This document shows positions 1 through 6,498 of a DNA stretch of 14,506 bases, piece after piece. This DNA is from CAXXOK01 sp036759125. Lineage in GTDB: Bacteria > Bacillota > Clostridia > Christensenellales > Aristaeellaceae. Within the stretch, counting starts at the first letter, position 1. Every line of letters begins with the position of its first letter. The stretch is taken from positions 1 to 14,506 of the forward strand of contig DAIOVG010000058.1 in assembly GCA_036759125.1 (NCBI GenBank), read 5' to 3'. The position numbers and the translations under genes were made by a program. The notes under the pieces are model-generated. The model searched no databases and was not told the DNA's origin. It saw only the letters and a program-made list of their open reading frames with translations.

Positions 1-170
1 ATGGTATCGGCAAAGCCGCCCATGGCTTCGTCCACGGCGTTATCCACGATCTCCCACAGCATGTGGTGCAGCCCGCGGCTGCCCGTGGAGCCGATGTACA
101 TGCCTGGGCGCATCCGAACGGCGTCCAGCCCCTCCAGCACCTTGATTTTGTCCGCGTTATAGGAGGCCAT
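1..170 (-). CDS. parE: Type IIA topoisomerase B subunit, N-terminus (ParE rather than GyrB), partial
   Basis: This is the first 56 codons of a GHKL-ATPase topoisomerase subunit; the rest lies beyond the left edge. Seen: the stretch VLEGLDAVRMRPGMYIGST followed by GLHHMLWEIVDNAVDEA. This is the standard N-terminus of GyrB/ParE, with the EIVDNAVDE segment holding the Mg-ATP-binding Glu and Asn of the Bergerat fold. The ATG at 170-168 is preceded on the minus strand by a strong purine-rich site (GGAGAGAAGGA). Known: the B subunit hydrolyses ATP to drive strand passage by the A subunit. ParE is preferred because the gene starts its own transcription unit downstream of tyrS, with no dnaN/recF nearby as is usual for gyrB. 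The GyrB/ParE choice is an inference; the family call is firm. Confidence 0.88.
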   Translation of the reverse strand, partial: MASYNADKIKVLEGLDAVRMRPGMYIGSTGSRGLHHMLWEIVDNAVDEAMGGFADT

Positions 171-213
171 TCCTTCTCTCCTCACTTGTTATACATATGT
201 TCTTAGCTTATCA

Positions 214-242
214 ATTATAGCATATTTTGTGGCTGTTCACAA
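214..242 (-). promoter_or_regulatory. Promoter of the topoisomerase B-subunit gene
   Basis: On the minus strand, TTGTGA (242-237) and a perfect TATAAT (219-214) are separated by 17 bases. The start codon lies about 45 bases further on, after a strong ribosome binding site. The -35 touches the T-rich tail of the tyrS terminator, so the old transcript ends where the new one begins. Confidence 0.7.
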
Positions 243-274
243 GAAAATACCCCCACATCCTGCGGATGTGGGGG
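241..274 (-). terminator. Intrinsic terminator of the aminotransferase-tyrS operon
   Basis: A perfect 11-bp stem (arms 250-260 and 264-274, CCCCCACATCC and its complement) with a 3-base loop is followed on the minus strand by TATTTTCTT. It lies about 110 bases after the tyrS stop, at the end of a chain of hairpins and just before the parE promoter. Confidence 0.85.
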
Positions 275-279
275 CCCTC

Positions 280-306
280 CGATCAAGTGTTTTCAACACT
301 TGATCG
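280..306. repeat. Perfect 12-bp stem-loop in the tyrS 3' region
   Basis: Arms 280-291 and 295-306 (CGATCAAGTGTT and its complement) are perfectly complementary around the 3-base loop TTC. No T-tract follows on the minus strand, so it is not a second terminator in the tyrS direction. With its neighbours it forms a run of three stable hairpins. Confidence 0.75.
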
Positions 307-330
307 AGTTTTCACCTCGCATGTCGCTGG

Positions 331-378
331 TTTCGGATTTACAGTCGAAGGGTCGCGACCCTTCGACGCATCCCGAAA
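331..378. repeat. Palindromic element just after tyrS
   Basis: The core at 344-367 is a perfect 24-base palindrome (half: GTCGAAGGGTCG). It is enclosed by a second inverted repeat, 331-338 with 370-378 (TTTCGGAT against ATCCCGAAA, one bulged base). The element ends 8 bases from the tyrS stop codon and could form a long hairpin in RNA or a cruciform in DNA. The shape resembles dispersed intergenic palindromic repeats (REP- or MITE-like), but there is no second copy in this window, so that class is only a guess. Confidence 0.7.
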
Positions 379-386
379 GAAACGCC

Positions 387-1655
387 TTAGATTGGTATAA
401 CTTTCCCAACATCTACCTTTGATGGATCAAAAGTATTTAGTACTAATCTACAGTAGCTCTTTTTCCCCTTACGCAGCATCAAACCGTCCTGTGCAAACTG
501 TTCCGGCGTGATGATCGCGTCGAGATCGGTGATTTTTTCGTCGTTCACAGTCACGGCACCAGCCTCGACCATTTTGCGGGCTTCCCCGCGGCTTTTGCAC
601 AGCCCGCATTCCGCAAGCCAGGTCGTTACCCGGCCATCCTCAGCCAGCTTGGCAGGATCGACTTCATAGGTCGGGACATTGTCCATGCTGCCCTGGCCGC
701 CGAACAGCGCCTTGGACGCGTCGATGGCTTTGTTGGCCTCCTCCTCGCCGTGGATCAGCTTGGTCATCTCAAAGGCGAGCACCTTTTTAGCCTCGTTGAT
801 TTCGCTGTCCTTAAGCGCGCCTAGCCTGCGCACCTCATCCATGGGAACGAAGGTCAACAGCCGCAGGTACATTTCAACGTCCGCGTCGGGCACATTGCGC
901 CAGTACTGGTAGAACTCATAGGGTGTGGTGCGTTTGGGATCCAGCCACAGCGCGCCCTTCTCGGTCTTGCCCATCTTCTGGCCGGAGGCGGTCATGATGA
1001 GCTTGTTGGTCAGGGCGTAGGCGTCCTCGTGCTCCTTGCGGCGGATGAGGTCCGCGCCCGCCAGGATGTTGGACCACTGGTCGTCCCCGCCGATCTGGAT
1101 ACGACAGTTGTGCCGCCTGAACAGCTCCAGAAAGTCATACCCTTGCATCAGCATGTAGTTGAACTCCAGGAATGTCAGCCCGACCTCCAGCCTGCGCTTG
1201 TAGCACTCGGCCGTCAGCATGCGGTTCACGGAGAAATACACGCCGATATCCCGCAGAAAATCAACATAATTCAGCTGTAACAGCCAATCAGCGTTGTTTT
1301 CCATAATGGCCTTGCCTTCGCTGAAATCCAGCAGAGGGCTGATCTGCATTTTGATGGTTTCGATGTTGGCGCTGATGGTTTCCTTGGTCATCATCTGCCG
1401 AAGCTCTGATTTTCCGCTGGGATCGCCGACCATCGCCGTGCCGCCGCCGCAGAGGATGATCGGCCGGTGCCCGGCCTGCTGCAAGCGCCTGGCGAAGATC
1501 ACCGGTACGATATGGCCGATATGCAGGCTGTCGGCGGTGGGGTCGATGCCGACATAGAAGGTCATGGATTCCTTCTCCATCGCCTTGTAGAGGTCTTCCT
1601 CAAAGGTCATCTGCGCGATAATGCCGCGCTCCTTCAGTTCATCCAGTATATGCAC
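387..1655 (-). CDS. tyrS: Tyrosine--tRNA ligase
   Basis: Charges tRNA-Tyr with tyrosine in the cytoplasm. Seen: a class I synthetase with the HIGH motif (LHIGH, residues 44-48), a tyrosine-pocket region with GGDDQWSN near residue 195, the KMSKS-type loop as KMGKT (227-231), and a C-terminal S4 RNA-binding domain (about 345-395, with SRGEARKMVEAGAVTVN). At 422 residues it is the usual length for bacterial TyrS. Start choice: an in-frame GTG at 1664 directly abuts the AAGGAG site, leaving no spacing, while the GTG at 1655 sits 8 bases from it and gives the normal N-terminus (M)HILDELKERG. I chose 1655. The Shine-Dalgarno overlaps the stop codon of the upstream aminotransferase, so the two are coupled and share the tyrosine T-box. 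Confidence 0.96.
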   Translation of the reverse strand: MHILDELKERGIIAQMTFEEDLYKAMEKESMTFYVGIDPTADSLHIGHIVPVIFARRLQQAGHRPIILCGGGTAMVGDPSGKSELRQMMTKETISANIETIKMQISPLLDFSEGKAIMENNADWLLQLNYVDFLRDIGVYFSVNRMLTAECYKRRLEVGLTFLEFNYMLMQGYDFLELFRRHNCRIQIGGDDQWSNILAGADLIRRKEHEDAYALTNKLIMTASGQKMGKTEKGALWLDPKRTTPYEFYQYWRNVPDADVEMYLRLLTFVPMDEVRRLGALKDSEINEAKKVLAFEMTKLIHGEEEANKAIDASKALFGGQGSMDNVPTYEVDPAKLAEDGRVTTWLAECGLCKSRGEARKMVEAGAVTVNDEKITDLDAIITPEQFAQDGLMLRKGKKSYCRLVLNTFDPSKVDVGKVIPI

Positions 1656-1667
1656 TTCATTCACTCC

Positions 1668-2852
1668 TTATTTGGTTTGGAACAGTGTTCTGAGGATACA
1701 CATCCCGGTTTTGATCTGCTCCAGCGTACTGTTGGAAAAGTTCAGCCGCAGGGTATTATGGTGGCCGCCGCCCGGATAGAAATGCGTTCCCGGCACATAA
1801 GCCACGCCGTTCTCCACGGCCTGCGGAAAGCGTTCAGTGGCGTTATAGCCCTCGGGCAGCGTGCAGAAGATGAACAGGCCGCCTTCCGGGGTGGTATGCT
1901 GCGTACCTTCGGGGAAGGTTTTCAGTTCATCGAGCATCGCGTGCATTTTGTCCCGGTAAGGGCCCAAGATGGAGTGCAGGTGCGGGTGCAGCAGCTGTCT
2001 GCGCAAGAACTGATCGATGATCGCCTGGGTGAGCATCGGCGTGTGCAGATCCGATCCCTGCTTGCCGATGGTGCACTTGCGAACGATGTCCTCGTGCCCC
2101 ACCATGAAACCAACGCGCATACCGGGGCTGATCAGCTTGGAAAAGCTGCCAAGGTAAACCACGTGATCCGACGTATCATAATGCTTGACGGACGGCTGCG
2201 GCTGCCCGTCGTAGCGCAGGTCGCGGTATGGGTCATCCTCGATCACCAGGAAACCGTATTCTTCCGCCATTGCGGCGATGCGCCTGCGCCTGTCCGCCGC
2301 GAGCGTACGGCCCGTAGGGTTTTGGAAGGTCGGGATGCAGTACAGCGCTTTGGGACGATGTTCCTTCACCGCAGCTTCCAGCGCGTCCATCCTCAACCCG
2401 TCTTCGTCGCTTTCCACCGGCACCAGGTTCAGCTGGTAGAGCCGCATGGTCTGCATGTTGCCAAGGAAGGTCGGGTCCTCGGTCAGCACGGTATCTCCCG
2501 GATTTAACAGCGCCTTGCACAGAAGGTCAACCCCCTGCGAAGAGCCGGACAGCGGCAGGATATTTTTGCGTTCCACCGGAAAATCAAAGTCCTCCCGCAG
2601 ATACGCTTCCAGGCTCTCCAGAAACGGCGGATATCCTTCGGTCGCGCCGTATTGCAGAATGCGCTTGCCGTCATTGAGCAGCACATCACGGGCAAGCTCC
2701 GCGCACAGCGCATCGGGGAGCGCATCGCTTGATGGATTGCCGCCCGCAAAGCTGATAATACCAGGGCGCGAAAGCACCTTGAAAATCTCGCGGATCGCAC
2801 TGCCGCTGATCCCCTCAAACCGGTCTGCAAACGTAATTCCCTTTGGCAGCAT
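1668..2852 (-). CDS. PLP-dependent class I/II aminotransferase, probably tyrosine/aromatic
   Basis: A 394-residue fold-type I aminotransferase. Seen: the cofactor lysine K239 in GSFSKLISPGMRVGF, the PLP-contacting QNPTG (N178) and EDDPY (D206/D207), and a conserved arginine in NTLRLNFS near the C-terminus for the substrate carboxylate. The ATG at 2852 follows a strong AAAGGAGGGG. Family knowledge: this subgroup (2-aminoadipate/aromatic aminotransferases related to MocR C-terminal domains) is broad in substrate, so sequence alone does not name one. Context narrows it: it is the first gene after a tyrosine-specific T-box and is translationally linked to tyrS. The inference is that it carries out the transamination step of tyrosine synthesis, on 4-hydroxyphenylpyruvate or prephenate. 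A broad aromatic or 2-aminoadipate role remains possible. Confidence 0.9.
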   Translation of the reverse strand: MLPKGITFADRFEGISGSAIREIFKVLSRPGIISFAGGNPSSDALPDALCAELARDVLLNDGKRILQYGATEGYPPFLESLEAYLREDFDFPVERKNILPLSGSSQGVDLLCKALLNPGDTVLTEDPTFLGNMQTMRLYQLNLVPVESDEDGLRMDALEAAVKEHRPKALYCIPTFQNPTGRTLAADRRRRIAAMAEEYGFLVIEDDPYRDLRYDGQPQPSVKHYDTSDHVVYLGSFSKLISPGMRVGFMVGHEDIVRKCTIGKQGSDLHTPMLTQAIIDQFLRRQLLHPHLHSILGPYRDKMHAMLDELKTFPEGTQHTTPEGGLFIFCTLPEGYNATERFPQAVENGVAYVPGTHFYPGGGHHNTLRLNFSNSTLEQIKTGMCILRTLFQTK

Positions 2853-2867
2853 ACCATTCCCCTCCTT

Positions 2868-2904
2868 TAAAACAAAACCGCCTTCCCCCTACAGGGAGAA
2901 GGCG
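2868..2904 (-). terminator. Regulated terminator of the tyrosine T-box
   Basis: On the minus strand, CGCCTTCTCCC (2904-2894) pairs with GGGGGAAGGCG (2889-2879), 11 bp with one G-U, around the loop TGTA, then GTTTTGTTTT. Its left arm is shared with the antiterminator. It sits immediately before the ribosome binding site of the aminotransferase gene. Confidence 0.92.
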
Positions 2905-3127
2905 TGTAAACGCGGTACCACTTCCACTGCGATATACCCTCGCGGGTATATCCTCAACAAGAACAATGTTCTTTCGCGCTGTAACCGGCGCACCGTAGAC
3001 CGCCTACTCGGATTTTCTTTCGGGGCCTCGCTCCGGGATGTATTCACCGCCACCTTGCCACCTTCTTGCACCAACCGAAGGCTCTCTGTGGGCACTCACA
3101 ACGGGTACTGCTTCCCATCCTTGCGTT
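2868..3127 (-). promoter_or_regulatory. T-box riboswitch, tyrosine-specific
   Basis: A tRNA-sensing leader controlling the aminotransferase-tyrS operon by transcription antitermination. Seen on the minus strand, in order: a Stem I 5' part with GCAGTACCC; the conserved AGAGAGCC...GGTTGGTGCAAG region; the specifier segment GTGAATACATCCCGGAG, giving specifier UAC (3042-3040, a Tyr codon); CCGAGTAGG and GGTTACAG elements; a 9-bp hairpin (2931-2952); the T-box GTGGTACCGCG (2921-2911); and the terminator. The antiterminator can be drawn exactly: GAAG (2924-2921), bulge UGGUACC (2920-2914) and GCG (2913-2911) pair with CGC (2904-2902) and CUUC (2901-2898), which uses the left arm of the terminator. 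The bulge base U opposite the tRNA discriminator fits A73 of tRNA-Tyr. Uncharged tRNA-Tyr would turn the operon on. Confidence 0.95.
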
Positions 3128-3133
3128 ACAGGC

Positions 3134-3162
3134 ATTATACGGCAAAGGAAATACGCTGTCAA
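3134..3162 (-). promoter_or_regulatory. Consensus vegetative promoter of the T-box operon
   Basis: Minus-strand TTGACA (3162-3157) and TATAAT (3139-3134) with a 17-base spacer, a perfect match to the housekeeping sigma consensus. The predicted start of transcription is near 3127, just ahead of T-box Stem I. A full-strength promoter fits a leader where control is exerted after initiation. Confidence 0.92.
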
Positions 3163-3231
3163 GGCAGCGTTTGCGGTCATTTTATGCACAATCCACAGAA
3201 AATCTCGGCGTTATTTTAAGCGATAAACATC

Positions 3232-3260
3232 TTGACAATCAAAGTTAGTGATGTTAAACT
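3232..3260 (+). promoter_or_regulatory. Promoter of the feo operon
   Basis: TTGACA (3232-3237), 17-base spacer, TAAACT (3255-3260). The spacer and -10 are covered by the first of two dyads, the expected geometry for a repressor site. Predicted transcription start is near 3267, giving a leader of about 70 bases before feoA. Confidence 0.72.
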
Positions 3261-3289
3261 CAGATTGGATGAGGTTAAACGTGTCTAAC
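3244..3289 (+). promoter_or_regulatory. Paired operator-like dyads over the feo promoter
   Basis: Two 16-base sites of the form GTTADW-N4-WHTAAC: GTTAGTGATGTTAAAC (3244-3259) and GTTAAACGTGTCTAAC (3274-3289). They are mirror images of one another across a 14-base gap, and the shared GTTAAAC cores lie exactly 21 bases apart, about two helical turns. A third copy is at 3594. The TTAG...CTAA character is like DtxR/IdeR/MntR boxes, and a DtxR-family gene lies in this operon, so iron-dependent repression is inferred. Confidence 0.6.
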
Positions 3290-3295
3290 TCATCC
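3267..3295 (+). other. Potential 5'-end stem-loop of the feo transcript
   Basis: GGATGAGGTTA (3267-3277) pairs with TAACTCATCC (3286-3295), ten pairs with one bulged G, and begins at the predicted transcription start. It overlaps the second dyad, so it may be a by-product of operator symmetry, an mRNA 5' stabiliser, or both. Confidence 0.45.
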
Positions 3296-3335
3296 AAGGT
3301 GCTTCTCACATTTCGCAAGGACAAGGAGAGACGCA

Positions 3336-3557
3336 ATGAAAACGCTCAAGAATGTCGCTGTCGGCAAACACGCGGTGATCGTGAAGCTGCATGGCGAAGG
3401 CGCACTCCGGCGCAGGATTATGGACATGGGACTGACCAAAGGCACTAACGTATACGTACGCAAGGTAGCGCCCCTGGGCGATCCGCTGGAGCTGATGGTA
3501 CGGGGATATGAGCTTTCCATCCGCAAGGGAGATGCGGAAAAGATCGAGGTTGAGTAG
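3336..3557 (+). CDS. feoA: Ferrous iron transport protein A
   Basis: A 73-residue cytoplasmic SH3-like protein that supports FeoB in Fe(II) uptake. Seen: the typical FeoA layout with a basic turn followed by RIMDMGLTKGTNVYVRK (about 27-43), then PLGDPLELMVRGYELSIRKGDAEKI, which is the family's signature C-terminal half. Length is standard. The ATG follows AAGGAG (3323-3328) with 7 bases spacing. It is the first gene of the operon. The 75 bases to feoB hold a weak hairpin and another operator-like dyad, so the two genes may not be expressed strictly together. Confidence 0.95.
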   Translation: MKTLKNVAVGKHAVIVKLHGEGALRRRIMDMGLTKGTNVYVRKVAPLGDPLELMVRGYELSIRKGDAEKIEVE

Positions 3558-3561
3558 CTAT

Positions 3562-3609
3562 GCGGTGTAAAACCGCTTCACTTTTCCCCATCGGTTAGTC
3601 TACACTAAC
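3562..3609 (+). promoter_or_regulatory. feoA-feoB intergenic hairpin and third dyad
   Basis: A short hairpin GCGGT-GTAAA-ACCGC (3562-3576) is followed by a partly T-rich tail and could weakly attenuate transcription. Then comes GTTAGTCTACACTAAC (3594-3609), with perfect 6-base inverted arms and a 4-base centre, matching both dyads upstream of feoA. A weak promoter reading, TTCACT (3577-3582) and TACACT (3601-3606) with an 18-base spacer, would put the dyad over its -10. The dyad is plain in the sequence; its function is inferred. Confidence 0.55.
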
Positions 3610-3632
3610 TATTGTACAGGAGGACTCCTACG

Positions 3633-5939
3633 TTGAGTATCAAAATCGCTCTGGCAGGCAACCCCAACTCCGGAAAAACCACCATGTTCAACACGCTGAC
3701 AGGCAGCAACCAGTATGTCGGCAACTGGCCCGGCGTCACCGTAGAGAAAAAAGAAGGCCGCCTCAAGGGCTCTCCGGATATCATTATCCAGGATCTGCCC
3801 GGCATTTATTCCCTGTCGCCGTATACGCTGGAGGAAGTGCTGGCACGCAACTATCTGGTGAACGAGAAGCCGGACGTTATCATCAACATTGTCGACGCCT
3901 CCAATATTGAGCGCAACCTGTATTTGACCACACAGCTCAAAGAGCTGAACATCCCCATGGTCATCGCGCTGAACATGATCGACGTTACCCGCAAAAACGG
4001 CGACGTCATCCACCTTTTAAAGCTTGCCGAAGAGCTGAAATGCGAAGTGATTGAGACCTCCGCCCTCAAGGGTGAAGGCTCGGTGCTGGTGGCGCAGAAG
4101 GCCGCTGAGCTTGCGGGAAAGCAAAAGGACATCGAGCATCCCCATGTGTTTGCAGGCAGCGTGGAGCACGCGCTTGCGCATATCGAGGACCTGATCACCC
4201 ACCACGACGGCGAGGAACCCGTACACCACCACCATGAGGGCGGTGTGGTACACGAGGGCAGCATCGTGGACGCGTCACTTTCGCGCTGGTATGCCATCAA
4301 GCTGTTTGAGCGTGATGAAAAAGTGACGGAAGAACTCAAGCTGCCCGCGAGCATCCTTGCGCATATCGAGGAACACATCGTTGCCTGTGAGCAGGAGATG
4401 GACGACGACGCGGAATCCATCATTACCAACCAGCGATATGCCTACATTGAACGGCTGGTTTCCGCCAGTGTGGTCAAGGGCCGGGCGCAGGGCGTTCTGA
4501 GTGTGACGGATAAGATCGACCGCATCATCACCAACCGGGTGCTGGCTCTGCCGATCTTTGGCATCATCATGTTTCTGGTCTATTACATCTCCGTCACCAC
4601 CGTAGGCTCGCTTGCCACGGACTTTACCAACGACACGCTGATTGCCCAGTGGATTCAGGAGCCGATCATGGCCTGGCTAACGAGTATCGGCACGGCAGAC
4701 TGGCTTGTGGGGCTGATCGGCGACGGTATCATCGGCGGCGCGGGCGCGGTGCTTGGATTTGTGCCGCAGATGCTGGTGCTGTTCCTGCTGCTGGCCATTC
4801 TGGAAGACATCGGATACATGTCGCGCGTCGCGTTCATCATGGACCGCATTTTCCGCAAGTTCGGTCTGTCGGGCAAGAGCTTCATCCCCATGCTGATTTC
4901 CTCCGGCTGCACGGTACCGGGCGTGATGGCCTCACGTACCATTGAGAACGAGCACGACCGCCGTATGACCATCATCACGGCGAGCTTTATCCCCTGCGGG
5001 GCGAAAATGCCCATCGTCGCGCTGATTGCTGGCGCGCTGTTCCACAACGCGGGCTGGGTAGCCGCCGCGGCTTACTTTATCGGCGTAGCGTCGGTGATTA
5101 TATCCGGCATTATGCTGCGTAAGACCAAGCGCTTTCAGGGAAAGCCCGCCCCGTTTGTCATGGAGCTGCCCCCCTACCACACTCCGTCGGCCAACAACGT
5201 GCTGCGCAGCACCTGGGAGCGTGGCTGGAGCTTTATCAAGCGCGCCGGAACCGTCATCGTCGTCGCCAGCGTATTCATCTGGTTTACCTCCGGATACGGT
5301 TGGACGACCCCGGTTGCCGATCCTGTGCTTGAACCACAGATCGCTGTCGAGCAACCTGCGGAAAGTGCGCCTGCGGTATTCGGTGCGGTAGAAAATATGG
5401 ACGACAGCATGCTGGGCAAAGCCGGCGGCGTGATATCCCCGGTGTTTGAACCGATTGGCTTCAACGGCTGGCAGTTCACCGTGGCAACGGTCATGGGTCT
5501 GGTCGCCAAGGAAGGCGTTGTCGGCGTGTTCGGCGTGCTTTTCAACACAGCCGACAGCGAAGATAGCGCGCTCGCCCTGCTGGATGAAGGCAGCGCCGAG
5601 GAAATCGAAGCATCGCTCTCCCCTGTGGCGAATGCGTTTGATACAGCCAGCGGCGGATACGGCGCTTTGGCGGCGTTTAGCTTCCTGCTGTTCAACCTGC
5701 TATGCGCACCATGCTTTGCGGCGATGGGTGCCATCAAGCGTGAAATGAACTCCGCCCGGTGGACATGGTTTGCCCTGGGCTACCAAACAGCATACGCCTT
5801 TGCCGTATCGCTGATCGTGTTCCGCATCGGGGTGCTGTTATCTGGCGGCGGCTTTACCGTTTGGACTGTGCTGGCTTTACTGCTGCTGGGCGGCATGATA
5901 TTCCAGTTAACCCGTAAGAACAAGCACATCATTGCTTAA
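3633..5939 (+). CDS. feoB: Ferrous iron transport protein B
   Basis: Polytopic membrane permease that imports Fe(II), powered or gated by an N-terminal nucleotide hydrolase. Seen: G1 GNPNSGKTT (9-17), G3 DLPG (54-57), G4 NMID (114-117), G5 SAL (143-145), then a helical spacer, and from about residue 303 the membrane part with two Gate repeats. Conserved cysteines lie in SSGCTVPG (C426), FIPCGAKMP (C455) and LLCAPC (C691, C694). Start choice: TTG at 3633 lies 9 bases after AGGAGG (3618-3623) and gives the normal MSIKIALAGNPN; the longer reading from 3612 would run through the ribosome site. Length 768 residues. Odd: a histidine-rich segment (190-207: HH, HHHH and H207) between the G domain spacer and the membrane part. 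Downstream genes follow closely. Confidence 0.97.
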   Translation: MSIKIALAGNPNSGKTTMFNTLTGSNQYVGNWPGVTVEKKEGRLKGSPDIIIQDLPGIYSLSPYTLEEVLARNYLVNEKPDVIINIVDASNIERNLYLTTQLKELNIPMVIALNMIDVTRKNGDVIHLLKLAEELKCEVIETSALKGEGSVLVAQKAAELAGKQKDIEHPHVFAGSVEHALAHIEDLITHHDGEEPVHHHHEGGVVHEGSIVDASLSRWYAIKLFERDEKVTEELKLPASILAHIEEHIVACEQEMDDDAESIITNQRYAYIERLVSASVVKGRAQGVLSVTDKIDRIITNRVLALPIFGIIMFLVYYISVTTVGSLATDFTNDTLIAQWIQEPIMAWLTSIGTADWLVGLIGDGIIGGAGAVLGFVPQMLVLFLLLAILEDIGYMSRVAFIMDRIFRKFGLSGKSFIPMLISSGCTVPGVMASRTIENEHDRRMTIITASFIPCGAKMPIVALIAGALFHNAGWVAAAAYFIGVASVIISGIMLRKTKRFQGKPAPFVMELPPYHTPSANNVLRSTWERGWSFIKRAGTVIVVASVFIWFTSGYGWTTPVADPVLEPQIAVEQPAESAPAVFGAVENMDDSMLGKAGGVISPVFEPIGFNGWQFTVATVMGLVAKEGVVGVFGVLFNTADSEDSALALLDEGSAEEIEASLSPVANAFDTASGGYGALAAFSFLLFNLLCAPCFAAMGAIKREMNSARWTWFALGYQTAYAFAVSLIVFRIGVLLSGGGFTVWTVLALLLLGGMIFQLTRKNKHIIA

Positions 5940-5949
5940 GGAGAAACAC

Positions 5950-6093
5950 ATGGCAACATATATTGTTGGCGGCATTGTACTGCTCATCGTAGGCGGTATC
6001 GTATGGAAGATCATCGCCGATAAAAAGAAAGGCAAGGGTTGCTGCGGCGGCGATTGCGGCCAGTGCAACATGAGCTGTCACACCAGAATGTAA
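5950..6093 (+). CDS. FeoB-associated Cys-rich membrane protein
   Basis: A 47-residue protein, too short for routine gene finding. Seen: one membrane helix (about 4-23, IVGGIVLLIVGGIVW), a basic stretch (KIIADKKKGKGK-type, 20-29), then a cysteine-rich tail CCGGDCGQCNMSCH with five cysteines (31, 32, 36, 39, 43). The AAGGAG site overlaps the feoB stop codon and the ATG is 10 bases after it. This is the layout of the FeoB-associated Cys-rich family, regularly found after feoB in Firmicutes. Its biochemical role is not settled; binding of Fe(II) or an Fe-S cluster on the inner face next to FeoB is the obvious inference. Confidence 0.88.
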   Translation: MATYIVGGIVLLIVGGIVWKIIADKKKGKGCCGGDCGQCNMSCHTRM

Positions 6094-6126
6094 ACGCAAC
6101 CCCATAAACCGGAAGGACGTGAATCC

Positions 6127-6498
6127 ATGCAGATACTCAAATCTTCCCAGGACTATCTGGAGACCATGCTGATGCTCAAGCTTCAGCATGGTTACATCCG
6201 CTCCATCGATATCGCCAACGAGCTGGGCGTAACCAAGCCCAGCGTGAGCTATGCCACCAAACGGCTCAGGGAGAACGGCTACATCACCATGGAGAAGGAC
6301 GGCCTGATCACCATTACGCACAAGGGCCTGGAAATCGCCAAAAGCATGTACGAGCGGCACCAGACGCTTTCAAAGTTCCTGATTCGCTTGGGGGTCAAGC
6401 CCGAGACCGCGCAGGAGGATGCCTGCAAGATCGAGCATGATATTTCCGAAGAAACCTTTCAGGCAATCCGCCGCTATATTGACAATCAAAAAGCGTAA
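6127..6498 (+). CDS. DtxR-family metal-dependent transcriptional repressor, short form
   Basis: A 123-residue regulator. Seen: an N-terminal winged helix (about 6-62, with SIDIANELGVTKPSVSYATKRLRENGYI as helix-turn-helix and wing), then the metal-binding/dimerisation domain to the end. The C-terminal SH3-like domain of DtxR/IdeR is absent, as in MntR. Aligned with MntR at a constant offset of one, the metal ligands are D9, E12, H78, C100, E103 and H104. Position 100 is Cys as in iron-sensing DtxR (C102), where MntR has Glu, while D9 is MntR-like where DtxR has Met. Being last in the feo block with matching dyads at the promoter, it is inferred to repress feo when Fe(II) is sufficient. Starts at ATG after GGAAGGA. 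Manganese sensing is not excluded. Confidence 0.9.
   Translation: MQILKSSQDYLETMLMLKLQHGYIRSIDIANELGVTKPSVSYATKRLRENGYITMEKDGLITITHKGLEIAKSMYERHQTLSKFLIRLGVKPETAQEDACKIEHDISEETFQAIRRYIDNQKA

Noticed and set aside
1467..2507. A 346-codon plus-strand open frame opposite tyrS and the aminotransferase
   Set aside because: It spans two opposing real genes, lacks a ribosome site and shows no protein family features.
2446..3219. A 257-codon plus-strand open frame across the T-box leader
   Set aside because: It covers conserved RNA structure and the coding start of the aminotransferase on the other strand; no sensible protein.
3612..3632. A longer FeoB start at the TTG at 3612
   Set aside because: It would place the AGGAGG ribosome site inside the coding region and add residues not seen in FeoB; TTG at 3633 has correct spacing.
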